Of a stretch of DNA of 43,755 bases, positions 6,266 through 14,713 are shown piece after piece (within the stretch, counting starts at the first letter, position 1; every line of letters begins with the position of its first letter). The notes beneath the pieces were generated by a model. It searched no databases. It saw nothing but the letters and a program-made list of their open reading frames with translations, and had not been told where the DNA came from. The DNA lies in assembly GCA_965544035.1 (NCBI GenBank), contig CBEULR010000018.1, positions 1-43,755 of the forward strand, in the 5' to 3' direction. Origin of the DNA: CBEULR01 sp965544035. GTDB taxonomy: Bacteria; Bacillota; Desulfotomaculia; Desulfotomaculales; Desulforudaceae. Position numbers and translations under genes: made by a program.

Positions 6266-8127
6266 ACGAACGAGTGTTACAGTTCACCCTGGGTCCGGTT
6301 CAGGGATTTGTGGGCCAGGCACGCCGGACACGCGATTACTGGGCCGGTTCATTCTTGTTGTCCTATCTTGCGGGGCACGCTATGTCAGCGGTGCTTGCCG
6401 GAGGCGGCCGTATAGAAGTGCCGTCAGTGGGCGACGGGAAGGAATTAATTACGGATGCCTTGCTCAGCGCCATTTGGAAACGGAATCAGGGAGAGCCTGT
6501 CGGAACCGGGCCATACATTGCCACGCTCCCCAATCGGTTCCAGGCTGTCATATCTGATGAATTCAGCCCCGCACAGTGTGTCACAGCGCTGGAAAACGGC
6601 TGGAAACAGATATGTGATCTTGTATGGCGGAAGTTCGTGGAGCCGGTTGTCCACTTAGGCAAGGGAACAGAAGAGATTTGGGATCGGCAGACCGGAGGAT
6701 TCTGGGACATAAACTGGGTTATCGGAGATGACCTTAGTCTCCTGGACCGTAGGAAAAACTGGAGATCGTACGTCCCTACCGTTGAAGAGGGAGACAAATG
6801 CTCCGTCATGGGTTCGCTGCAGGAGCTTTCGGGTCACCTTCGGGGTCCTGAGCAAAAGCGTTTTTGGGCCGCCTTGAGGGAAAGAGTACCAGGGTATGAT
6901 CTGCGTGAAGATGAGCGCCTTTGCGCGATATCTTTGGTGAAACGCCTGTTTCCGTACATTGCTGAATCGGCAATTGGTTGGCCGGTACCCCAGAACTACC
7001 CTTCAACGCCCTACGTCGCAGCCGTACATTGGCTGGATAAAGTGATCAGGACGGTCCCGGAGCAGGCCAAAAAGTATGGTATCCAAGCCCAGAAGGTGCT
7101 GGGTGAGGGGTTAAGCGAAGATCCCGAGGTTTTCTCTTGTCTGAGAGAAGCTCTTAAGGATCGTCCAGAGGCACGCGCATTTGCAAGGTTGAACGGACGC
7201 TGCTTCTTCGAGTCAGCGTTGGAGAATCCCGTAGCGTGGGAAACGGGGAAGACTGAAGGGCGTCGGGGTCTGGTCAACTTACTCAAGGATCTCAACGGCA
7301 GTTGTGGCACGGCATCACCGTTCTACAGCCTGTTGGTAATGGACGGTGATGAAATGGGAGCTCTTCTGCGTGAATATAAGCCAAAGCTGGTTAGCAAAGC
7401 ACTCGGGGAGTTTGCGAGCAGGGTCCCCGGGATTGTCTCGGAACATAATGGGGTCACCGTGTACGCCGGAGGTGATGACGTGCTGGCGTTGCTCCCGCTG
7501 GAAGACGCTCTCGCCGCCGCCGTGGCCTTACACAAGCAGTATGCCTCAAGCTTTGAATCAGTAGGTATCCCGGCCAACCGCGGAACCTTGTCCGGCGCAA
7601 TAGTATATGCACACTACGTGATACCGCTGAAAACCGTTATTCAGGAGGGGCACCGTCTCTTGGACCAGGTCGCCAAGGATACCACCGGGCGGGACAGCCT
7701 GGCGGTTTCGGTCTTGAATACCGGTGGTGTGGCCCTAACCTGGTCTGCGCCGTGGTCTACCTTTGTAACTGGTGACGGTACACGCATTGAAGATCTTATC
7801 GATACTCTCAGTGTACAACAAGATGACAAAGGTGAGTATAACAGTACCTTCTTCTATAATCTTCGCGAACGGTTTTCCGTACTGGCCAGCGAAGAGAAAC
7901 AGGTGTTGTCCGATGAGGACACCGTCGATCTGCTGGCGGTTGAGTACCGGCGCAATCACGAGAGGGTGTGTTCGGTAGACGAGGCAAGGGAGCGGATGCG
8001 TAGGCTGTTGGGTTTGTGCCGGCGTTTCCGACGGGTTTCTGGTGAGGTCCAGATGATGGAGGGATCGTTAGACTTTACGGCCTTGATTCTGGCTCGTTTT
8101 CTGGCGCAGAAGGGGGTGAACTGGTAG
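6253..8127 (+). CDS. cmr2: Cas10/Cmr2, GGDD cyclase subunit without HD domain
   Basis: 624 residues. It begins directly with the Cmr2 N-terminal domain motif TLGPVQGFVGQARRTRDYWA. The roughly 200-residue HD nuclease domain that precedes this in long Cmr2 proteins is absent, so target-activated DNase activity is not expected. The two palm domains are present: VMDGDEMG with D364 and D366, and the catalytic YAGGDDVLAL with GGDD at 406-409. An intact GGDD predicts synthesis of cyclic oligoadenylate from ATP when the complex binds target RNA. That fits the three CARF genes upstream. The GTG at 6253 overlaps cmr1; a second in-frame GTG at 6259 is possible. The stop overlaps the GTG of cmr3 by one base. 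Confidence 0.93.
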   Translation: MAVLNERVLQFTLGPVQGFVGQARRTRDYWAGSFLLSYLAGHAMSAVLAGGGRIEVPSVGDGKELITDALLSAIWKRNQGEPVGTGPYIATLPNRFQAVISDEFSPAQCVTALENGWKQICDLVWRKFVEPVVHLGKGTEEIWDRQTGGFWDINWVIGDDLSLLDRRKNWRSYVPTVEEGDKCSVMGSLQELSGHLRGPEQKRFWAALRERVPGYDLREDERLCAISLVKRLFPYIAESAIGWPVPQNYPSTPYVAAVHWLDKVIRTVPEQAKKYGIQAQKVLGEGLSEDPEVFSCLREALKDRPEARAFARLNGRCFFESALENPVAWETGKTEGRRGLVNLLKDLNGSCGTASPFYSLLVMDGDEMGALLREYKPKLVSKALGEFASRVPGIVSEHNGVTVYAGGDDVLALLPLEDALAAAVALHKQYASSFESVGIPANRGTLSGAIVYAHYVIPLKTVIQEGHRLLDQVAKDTTGRDSLAVSVLNTGGVALTWSAPWSTFVTGDGTRIEDLIDTLSVQQDDKGEYNSTFFYNLRERFSVLASEEKQVLSDEDTVDLLAVEYRRNHERVCSVDEARERMRRLLGLCRRFRRVSGEVQMMEGSLDFTALILARFLAQKGVNW

Positions 8128-9284
8128 TGATACAGCAGTGGACATTTCGTGCTTTGGACACGCTGTTTTTTCGGGATGGAATGCCCTACCACGCGGGGGA
8201 AGGTGGTTATAGCGGAGTCCAGAGTTCTTTCCCGCCGTTTATAACCACCTTACAGGGTGCAATTAGAACCAGTTTGGCATTAGAGCGCGGCTGGTTTCCC
8301 GAGGCGGATTCTCCGTTTCCAGTGGAACTTGGCGATGCAGACGGTCTTGGCCGGATACAACTGCTGGGTCCCTATTTGCGTCATTGCGGCGAATCATATT
8401 ATCCGCTGCCGCTTAATGTATTGATGAAATTCACTCAGCCGAGGGAATCCACGCAGCCGAAGAAATCCAACCAGCTGGATGACCAAACGGAGTTTATCCG
8501 TCTCATCCCGGGGGATGAGATTGAATGTGACCTGGGTACCAGGCGTCTACCAGTTCCCGAGAAACCGGCAGCAGGTGCTAAGTCCGGAGATGGCTACTGG
8601 GTTACAGTCAGGGGAATGAGCACTATATTGGCGGGTAACGTCCCTCAACCTAAAGACGTAAAACATAAAAACGTATTTTGGGCTGAAGAAGTTCGAGTCG
8701 GTATTCAGAGGGATAACCGGAGAAGAGCGACCGTAGAGGGCATGCTCTATACTTGTGTTCATGTTCGGCCTGTCTGGGGCACGGAACTTGTGGTCCTGGT
8801 ACAAGGCGTGCCGGATGATTGGACGGTAAAACCGAAACGGGTCACGGGCCTGGGTGGTGAGGGGCGGCTGGCCGCCGTTTCTGTTGATCAGGTGAACGGT
8901 ACGGATCAGTTACTTCCAGCTGCTCCTGAGTTAAATGCTGACGGACAAAAGCTCCGGTTTACCGTAACGTTAATTACTCCGGGATGGTTCTCCACGGAAC
9001 GGGATGCGCCACACAATATCCAGAATGTAATCAGGAACGGACCTCCGGGCGTTCCCGGTCAATGTGTGTCAGCCTGCGTGGGGAAACCAGAAATGGTTGG
9101 CGGGTGGGATCTGGCCCGCAGGCGGCCGAAACCGTTGCACCCGGTTCTCCCCGCGGGCTCAACCTGGTTCTATGAGGCGGACGTTTCACCGAATGAAGTC
9201 CTCGGTTTGCACGGTAGCTGTCTTGGAGAGAGGCAGTCGTTCGGATTCGGACAGATATTGATTGGAAGGTGGGATAACAAATAA
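8127..9284 (+). CDS. cmr3: Type III-B RAMP protein Cmr3
   Basis: 385 residues. Cmr3 binds Cas10/Cmr2 and clamps the 5' tag of the crRNA. The N-terminal FRALDTLFFRDGMPY is the standard Cmr3 opening. Other family features are LQGAIRTSL near residue 45 and a C-terminal GERQSFGFGQILIG, which is the glycine-rich RAMP loop. The GTG start is inside the stop region of cmr2 (TAGTG). The last base is shared with the ATG of cmr4. Both overlaps indicate coupled translation, which suits fixed subunit ratios. Confidence 0.93.
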   Translation: MIQQWTFRALDTLFFRDGMPYHAGEGGYSGVQSSFPPFITTLQGAIRTSLALERGWFPEADSPFPVELGDADGLGRIQLLGPYLRHCGESYYPLPLNVLMKFTQPRESTQPKKSNQLDDQTEFIRLIPGDEIECDLGTRRLPVPEKPAAGAKSGDGYWVTVRGMSTILAGNVPQPKDVKHKNVFWAEEVRVGIQRDNRRRATVEGMLYTCVHVRPVWGTELVVLVQGVPDDWTVKPKRVTGLGGEGRLAAVSVDQVNGTDQLLPAAPELNADGQKLRFTVTLITPGWFSTERDAPHNIQNVIRNGPPGVPGQCVSACVGKPEMVGGWDLARRRPKPLHPVLPAGSTWFYEADVSPNEVLGLHGSCLGERQSFGFGQILIGRWDNK

Positions 9285-10099
9285 TGAAGGGTGTTGTTGT
9301 TGGGCTTTTGGCTGAAACGAGTCTCCACCCGGGCAGCGGTCAGAGCACGGGAACGATTGACCTGCCTGTCGCCAGAGAGGCGGCTACCGGTTACCCCGTG
9401 ATCGTAGGCTCGAGCCTCAAGGGGGCTCTGCGTGACCGTGCCGAAAGAACTAATCTTGATGTTGACAAGATTTTTGGGAAGCCGGAAAGCGCCGGGGCGG
9501 TGAGCGTCACGGATGCCCGTTTACTGTTACTGCCCGTACGGTCGCTTACGGGACACTACAAATGGGTTACCTGCCCGTATTTGCTGGAACGGTATGTTCG
9601 TGACCGCCAATGGGCTGGATATCCGGTGGAGATGAGTATCCCACAGCCGGAAAAGGGCAAGGCTGTTATGTCCGGCGGAAAAGGGCAGTTATTCCTTGAA
9701 GAATTGTCCTTTACAATTGTTGCCGAAGACCTGAAAGATGTTGTTTTAGCCGTGGAACCCCTTCTACTGCACGAAAGCGTACGGGCCCGGCTTGGCAGCG
9801 GTTTAGTGATCATTAATGACGATGAGTTTGCCCACTTCGCCCGCTACGGCCTTGCGGTCAACGCGCGAAACCAGCTGGAAAAGGAAACGAAAAAAAGTAA
9901 CTACCTATGGTACGAAGAGACCCTCCCTCCCGACACCCTTTTGTATGCGGTTCTGTTCGTACGCCCCGGCCAGGAATTAGCTCTTCCCCAGGTTCAAACC
10001 CTGTTTTTAAATGAACCATATCTGCAGGTCGGAGGAAACGAAACAGTGGGTCAGGGCTGGTGTGCGGTAGCTTGGTGCCAGAATGGAGGGGAAGGCTAG
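9284..10099 (+). CDS. cmr4: Type III-B backbone RNase Cmr4
   Basis: 271 residues, Cas7-family backbone subunit that cuts target RNA at 6-nt intervals. The N-terminus shows SLHPGSGQSTGTIDLPVARE. H15 and D26 fall at the positions known for the Pyrococcus furiosus Cmr4 active site, with D26 the critical residue. The VGSSLKGALRDRAE stretch at about 42-55 is the RAMP SLKG motif. The C-terminus has GGNETVGQGWC. Target RNA cleavage is therefore expected to be intact. The stop is followed after three bases by the ATG of cmr5. Confidence 0.93.
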   Translation: MKGVVVGLLAETSLHPGSGQSTGTIDLPVAREAATGYPVIVGSSLKGALRDRAERTNLDVDKIFGKPESAGAVSVTDARLLLLPVRSLTGHYKWVTCPYLLERYVRDRQWAGYPVEMSIPQPEKGKAVMSGGKGQLFLEELSFTIVAEDLKDVVLAVEPLLLHESVRARLGSGLVIINDDEFAHFARYGLAVNARNQLEKETKKSNYLWYEETLPPDTLLYAVLFVRPGQELALPQVQTLFLNEPYLQVGGNETVGQGWCAVAWCQNGGEG

Positions 10100-10102
10100 A
10101 AG

Positions 10103-10489
10103 ATGCGTACACTGGAGCAGCAGCGTGCCGCCGATGCGTTGCACAAGGTGCGGATGGTTAGTGAGGCAAGCGAAAACGTGGGCAAAGAGTTTGCTACATA
10201 CGTTACCGGACTGGCGCCGTCTATTATTAGTAATGGTCTGGGACAGACGTGTGCCAGTCTCTTGGCTAGAGCAAAGGGAAACACCAGTGACCCGCACCAC
10301 ATACTTTATCGGTATCTTCAGGAATGGTTGTGCCGGGACGCCCCGGAAGCCCCGTACCCTGCAGGGACAAACCTTATGACTGCTTTAGTAGAAGGGGACC
10401 GGTATCAATACCTGCGCGCGCAGGCTGAGGCGCTGGCTTGGCTGGAGTGGATGAAGCGTTTTAGCGCGGCGTATTTGAAGACTGATTAG
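10103..10489 (+). CDS. cmr5: Type III-B small subunit Cmr5
   Basis: 128 residues, small helical subunit that lines the complex and contacts target RNA. The opening RTLEQQRAADALHKV is characteristic (family pattern: M-T-EQ-RA--A). The closing AEALAWLEWMKRFSAAYL is also typical of the family. Position between cmr4 and cmr6 agrees. The start is ATG three bases after the cmr4 stop, within coupling distance. Confidence 0.9.
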   Translation: MRTLEQQRAADALHKVRMVSEASENVGKEFATYVTGLAPSIISNGLGQTCASLLARAKGNTSDPHHILYRYLQEWLCRDAPEAPYPAGTNLMTALVEGDRYQYLRAQAEALAWLEWMKRFSAAYLKTD

Positions 10490-10525
10490 CGGCACGTGTT
10501 AACCGCAAGTGGAGGTGAGGTAGTA

Positions 10526-11605
10526 GTGAGTCTTCTTCCTTTGTACCGTGGCCACGCAGCACCAGCTACCTATACGGACGGGAGTAATACCGGGTTATGG
10601 TACAACAAATTCGTCAATAAGTGGGGTGCCGAGTGGCAGTTTGAAGAGGGAAAGAAGGAATGGGTTAAGACCATGGATTCGAAGGTCGTTGGTGAGGCAG
10701 ATTTGATCAGGGAGACTGTTGAACGTATGGCACACCTGACCAGCGCCCTGGGTGGAGAAACGCGCTGCTTTGCCACAGCTTGGCATTTTGTAACCGGTCT
10801 GGGTTTGGAGCACCCGGTGGAGAACGGGTTTGCCTGGCATTACACACTGGGTGTGCCTTTTATCCCGGCGTCATCAGTCAAGGGTGTCGTCCGCTCGTGG
10901 GCTGAGACAGAAGGTGCTGAAGATGAGGAAGTTGCGCGTGTATTGGGTTCACAGGCTACGGTGGGAAGCGTTATCTTCTTCGACGCTTTGCCGGTCAAGC
11001 CTGTAAAACTACAAGCGGATGTGATGACGCCTCATTACAGCCATTATCATCAGGATAAAGGCGGGCCTGCTTGTCCCGGAGACTGGGATGATCCCGTTCC
11101 CATACCCTTTCTTACGGTGGCTTCAAATCAGGTTTTCATGTTCTCGATGGCCCCTCGCCGGAAAGACAACCCTGAGGACTGCGCTGATCTTGAACGTTCC
11201 ATAAGATGGCTTGAAGAAGCTCTGGAGTTTGGCGGGATTGGGGCTAAAACCGCAACAGGCTACGGCCGCTTTGTCCGCAGGGAGACCGTCGAGACTGAGT
11301 TGATTAGTACATATACCGGGCAGAACCAGATTTCAGCGAAGGTGCCGGAAGGACCGATGAGTCCCATTCGAAAAGAAATGGAGGCCGATGGTTACAGTGA
11401 TAAGAGCACGGCACGTTTTATGGAGGCGCTGACCAAAAAGTGGCTGTCACGGATGGAGTCTTCGGATCATTCAGCTGAGGAGCGCCACGAAATTGCCACA
11501 CTGCTTAAAGCTTGGTATATAGAATATCTTCCGGCTATGTGGAAAAAACCGAACAAGAAGAACGCAAGCAAGATCGCCCGCATCAAGAAAGTCCTGGAGC
11601 CCTAG
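10526..11605 (+). CDS. cmr6: Type III-B RAMP protein Cmr6
   Basis: 359 residues from GTG 10526, preceded by GGAGGTGAGG at 10511-10520. An upstream in-frame GTG at 10496 lacks such a site and would add ten residues. Cmr6 caps the Cas7-like filament next to Cmr1. Recognisable elements are TALGGETR-like residues before HFVTGLGLEHPVENGF, the IPASSVKGVVRSWAE RAMP motif, and the glycine-rich FGGIGAKTATGYGRF loop at about 235-249. The C-terminal ~100 residues form a basic helical extension. It is the last gene of the cmr operon; no clear terminator follows. Confidence 0.92.
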   Translation: MSLLPLYRGHAAPATYTDGSNTGLWYNKFVNKWGAEWQFEEGKKEWVKTMDSKVVGEADLIRETVERMAHLTSALGGETRCFATAWHFVTGLGLEHPVENGFAWHYTLGVPFIPASSVKGVVRSWAETEGAEDEEVARVLGSQATVGSVIFFDALPVKPVKLQADVMTPHYSHYHQDKGGPACPGDWDDPVPIPFLTVASNQVFMFSMAPRRKDNPEDCADLERSIRWLEEALEFGGIGAKTATGYGRFVRRETVETELISTYTGQNQISAKVPEGPMSPIRKEMEADGYSDKSTARFMEALTKKWLSRMESSDHSAEERHEIATLLKAWYIEYLPAMWKKPNKKNASKIARIKKVLEP

Positions 11606-11662
11606 TTCTTCAGCTGAGTGCACATCATTGCCGAATAGGGCGGGCGTGGGCTCTAAAAGAAA

Positions 11663-12634
11663 GAGGTATGCAATGAGACTATCTGGACCTGGAAGCTGGC
11701 GGGAAGCTAGGTTCGGGGGAGAGGGCATATAAGAAGATCCCAGCCTGGCCAAGACCGTATCTATAGCTTGCCAAGGAACCGGGTTTTTGTGATCACCTTG
11801 GCCGACGGCGCCGGCAGTTGCCGGCGCGCGGGCAGGGGGGCGGAGATTGCAACACATACAACTGCACGGCTGATAGTGCGAATTTGACGATCTTTATTCA
11901 GCCAGCAGCCAGGATTTAGCACGCGAGGTGCTCACTGCCATAACAAACAACCTGGATAAAGCAGTCAAACCCGGTGAATCAATAAGAGATTACTCTTCAA
12001 CTCTCCTTCTCGCGGTGGTAAAGGGCGAGGAGTTTATTGCGGGGCACCTTAGGGGTGGATTGGTGGGCTGTTTGGGTGATCAAGGTTGTTCCGTGTTATC
12101 TGCTCCTGACAATGTTGAATTCTGCAACGTAACTTATTTCACGGCCCACTGCGACGCGGTCACGCATTTACGGATCGTAAAGGGTGAACTAAAAGAGCGG
12201 AAAGGCTTTGCACTTATGTCTGATGGAACTGCAGAGTCACTCTTTCATAAGAAGGATAGACGTTTTGCCCCGGCACTCACCCGAATGTTTAACTGGTTTG
12301 AGCATTACTCGGCGCACAGAATTGGACAGGCTTTGGAAGCTAACCTTTAGAATATTATTTGCAATGCGACACAAGACGACAGTAGTATTGTGCTGATGCG
12401 TTTATGTGAACGGATGATCTTGCCCGGGCGCCAAAGGATATCGTTAAAGACTTTTTACATATGGGCAACCGGGATGCCACTCTACGCAGTACAAGGGTTA
12501 TTTCGCTTTCAAGGGCGGGTAAAGCGCTGGTTGAGATTGCCGGGGAATTGGGGATCAGCGTGAGAACTGTAAGACGGCGTTTCAAACAGATTGGTCAGTC
12601 AACTACACGCCCGCTAAATGATGATCTATGTTAA
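11663..12634 (+). pseudogene. Decayed PP2C-type phosphatase with C-terminal HTH
   Basis: Several fragments in two frames assemble into one PP2C_2-like serine/threonine phosphatase. Fragment 1 (from about 11684) reads WTWKLAGS, a stop, VRGRGHIRRSQPGQDRIY, then VITLADGAGS, the first metal-binding Asp motif. A shift near 11880-11910 leads to fragment 2 (11928-12350), with SQDLAREVLTAI just before it, then GHLRGGLVGCLGD and GFALMSDGTAESL. The usual GD-G after GHL is RGG here, so a metal ligand is lost. After TAG at 12348-12350 the same frame reads NATQDDSSIVLMRL, the final PP2C Asp motif. Another shift leads to 12410-12634, which ends in a helix-turn-helix (ALVEIAGELGISVRTVRRRF). At least two shifts and two stops make it non-functional. 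A link with the cmr operon is not shown. Confidence 0.7.
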
Positions 12635-12698
12635 GTGCCGTTTTAGGTCTTGCGCCCTATAGATAGCTGGTTGGAGGGACTCTGGCGCTGATTTTCTC

Positions 12699-13094
12699 CT
12701 ACTGTCCCGTGGGCTTGCTGACCAGGCCCATGGCGAACCAGTACAGCCCGATCAGGCCCACCACAAACACCAGGCAGAAAAAAACGGAGAGCACGGGGTC
12801 GTTCGCGACGCCCCAGGCCATGCTGTTCAGCCCGGTGTAGGTGAGCATTCCCAGGCCGAACAGGACGAACACCGGCGCCCGCTTGTGTTCGCTCAGCCAC
12901 AGCACACCGCCGGTGAAGGCGGTAACGGCGGTGATTACCTCGGCCGCGATGTGGAACACGATGTAATCGCCGTTTTCTATGGTCCGCAGTCCGTCGGTCA
13001 GGCCTCCGGTGAGTATCCAGAGGATCCAATAGGCGATGATGCCCAGACCCGCGAAGATTAGAAAGACAGCCAGTCGATTCCCACGGTAGCGCAC
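12699..13094 (-). CDS. Small four-helix membrane protein, unknown function
   Basis: 131 residues, GTG start (13094-13092) behind GGGAGGT on the minus strand. Four hydrophobic segments are visible: about 9-28 (VFLIFAGLGIIAYWILWIL), 46-66, 76-97 and 103-125. The loops are short, and a basic N-terminus suggests it lies inside. The protein shows no motif I recognise. It sits 63 bases downstream of another unassigned minus-strand gene, perhaps in one transcript, and points towards the CRISPR island. Codon use looks like that of the core genes and the frame is intact. Confidence 0.6.
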   Translation of the reverse strand: MRYRGNRLAVFLIFAGLGIIAYWILWILTGGLTDGLRTIENGDYIVFHIAAEVITAVTAFTGGVLWLSEHKRAPVFVLFGLGMLTYTGLNSMAWGVANDPVLSVFFCLVFVVGLIGLYWFAMGLVSKPTGQ

Positions 13095-13157
13095 GTTGGT
13101 TACCTCCCGCCATAATCATACGCTTTTCATGGTGAATCATCAATATCGTTCTGATAA

Positions 13158-13586
13158 TCAGCCGGTACCATGACTGCTCCCGGCGGTCGTTGAAGCGCTG
13201 GGCGGCAGTGTTTTTCGGACCGTGAGTTCCATCAGCAGTGGTGTGGACGTGCCCCGGCAGGACACCTTGCCACCCAGGGCGAAACCGAGGCGGTCGCCCG
13301 CCTTGTCAAAGTCTTGTGGCGTCATTCCCGGGGGCAGCTGCAGGTGCAGCACAAGTCCGTTGGCAGTTTGCCTGTGCCGAATGAGAAGCGGTGTGATGAA
13401 TTCCTGATCTTTGTCCGGCGGTTTGATGTACAGTCCGCAGTTGATGAACAGACGCCTCAGCCATTGTGCGTTTGGTCCGGGCAGGTTCATTGACTTCCGA
13501 ATCAGCTTCGCGATGCCCGAAGCAGCGGACGCAGCGAGCTTGAACACGGCAACCACACACCGGTCAAAAACGTCTCCATCGGCCAT
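13158..13586 (-). CDS. Unassigned protein, weakly like the N-terminal region of mobile-element FtsK-type proteins
   Basis: 142 residues. The ATG (13586-13584) follows GGGAGGAGAG, so it is likely translated. The N-terminal ~30 residues are amphipathic. The middle has GLVLHLQLPPGMTPQDFDKA, then GDRLGFALGG. That 'lvl-LPPGmt-xDFxka---la-alg' pattern recalls the N-terminal region of FtsK/SpoIIIE-like translocases carried by integrative conjugative elements of Firmicutes. There is no ATPase domain, so at most it is a separated or truncated piece. The Ser/Thr-rich tail suggests a disordered end. The family link is weak. Confidence 0.4.
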   Translation of the reverse strand: MADGDVFDRCVVAVFKLAASAASGIAKLIRKSMNLPGPNAQWLRRLFINCGLYIKPPDKDQEFITPLLIRHRQTANGLVLHLQLPPGMTPQDFDKAGDRLGFALGGKVSCRGTSTPLLMELTVRKTLPPSASTTAGSSHGTG

Positions 13587-13798
13587 TTCCGCTCTCCTCC
13601 CTCTTCCTAAGGATCAGGTCCGGCATTCGGAAAATGCTTTTTTCCAATGATTGCTCCGAAAGCCGTGTGCGACCGTTTGGAACCAGAGGCTCGACTATTT
13701 CGGGCGGCAGGCTTTTTGGCAGGCCTGTTTCCGGGCATATTGTAGGTATACACGATCTACATTTCTATTAGGAACCTTTATTCCTGAAGAAGGGGAAA
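13587..13798. other. Divergent intergenic region before ytxC-like gene
   Basis: It holds the minus-strand ribosome-binding site of the upstream gene and, at 13791-13795, AGGGG for the ytxC-like gene. A TTGGCA around 13715 has no good -10 partner. I see no clear sigma-A promoter, which would fit a sporulation-specific sigma factor. No hairpin terminator is evident. Confidence 0.4.
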
Positions 13799-14644
13799 GT
13801 GAACTTGGAAATCAGGGTAGTGGTTGATCCGAACCATTCCGCGCTGTTTGATATCTTCATCAAGCGGGAGCTCAAGATTCTGCGTGCTCGCGGCATGCGT
13901 GTGCAGTATAAGGAGAAGCCGAAGGGCTTCTTCCGCTGCCGTATGACCGAGCCCCGGTTCTTCGGCCGGGCCGACCGCAAGGGGTTTAAGGCCGCTGTGG
14001 CGAACAGTGCCGCCGGCCTGATCATCGCCGAGTGGGAGCACTTTTTCGGTCTGGAACTGATCAGGCGACCGGAGTGGTCGGGCGAGGACTGGGACTGGGG
14101 ACAGGTGTGTGCTCGACTGAATGAAAACCGCCCGCTGATCAGAAAGCTCAAGCACCGTGTGTTCGCCGCCGTTGCCCGCCATCTTGATGAATCCTCCGAT
14201 CTGGACGTGGCCGGGTTTGTCCGCTTCAGGCTGGCCAATGTGCTGGAGACCATCGCCGATGCTCTGGTGGTGGCCGCCGATGAGCAACTGTTTGAACAGG
14301 AGAATGAGGAGTTTGTAAGGATCCTGAAGAACTACACGGTGAAGAGGAACCGGCACCTGGATACGGTACATGTGGTCATCGAGGCGGGCAGTCGTTTTCG
14401 GCTGTATGACGGCAGCTTCGAGGATCTCGCGCGGAACCTGGAGCACGAGGCATCTTTCCTGGACGACGAGGTGCGCAACGAGGATCTCCTGATTACCTCT
14501 CTCCTGACCCTGTCTCCCAAGAACATCAAACTGCACGGGAAGCGCTGTCTTCCGGTGACCCTGGAGACGCTGAAGAAGGTGTTCGGTTCATCGGTGTCGG
14601 TGTGCAGCGGCTGCGACCGCTGCGCGGTTTGGATCAAGGCCTAG
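13799..14644 (+). CDS. ytxC: YtxC-like putative sporulation protein
   Basis: 281 residues from GTG 13799. A TTG at 13805, nine bases after AGGGG, is an equally good start and gives 279. The protein matches the YtxC family of spore-formers in length and overall layout: an N-terminal region with ELKILRARGMRVQYKEKPKG, a mid-protein FVRFRLANVLETIADA, and a C-terminal region on LITSLLTLSPKNIKLHG with a terminal CSGCDRC cluster. The function in sporulation is unknown. Closeness to thrS is also seen in Bacillus, where ytxC is near thrS. It supports a spore-forming host. Confidence 0.75.
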   Translation: MNLEIRVVVDPNHSALFDIFIKRELKILRARGMRVQYKEKPKGFFRCRMTEPRFFGRADRKGFKAAVANSAAGLIIAEWEHFFGLELIRRPEWSGEDWDWGQVCARLNENRPLIRKLKHRVFAAVARHLDESSDLDVAGFVRFRLANVLETIADALVVAADEQLFEQENEEFVRILKNYTVKRNRHLDTVHVVIEAGSRFRLYDGSFEDLARNLEHEASFLDDEVRNEDLLITSLLTLSPKNIKLHGKRCLPVTLETLKKVFGSSVSVCSGCDRCAVWIKA

Positions 14645-14651
14645 GGTGCGC

Positions 14652-14680
14652 TTGCTTTCGGGTAGGGCATTTGTTATATT
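14652..14680 (+). promoter_or_regulatory. Sigma-A-like promoter for DUF445 gene
   Basis: TTGCTT (14652-14657), 17-base spacer, TATATT (14675-14680), 34 bases upstream of the DUF445 start codon. Confidence 0.55.
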
Positions 14681-14713
14681 CTGTGTCAGACTGTTGGTTG
14701 CAGAGGAGCAGGC

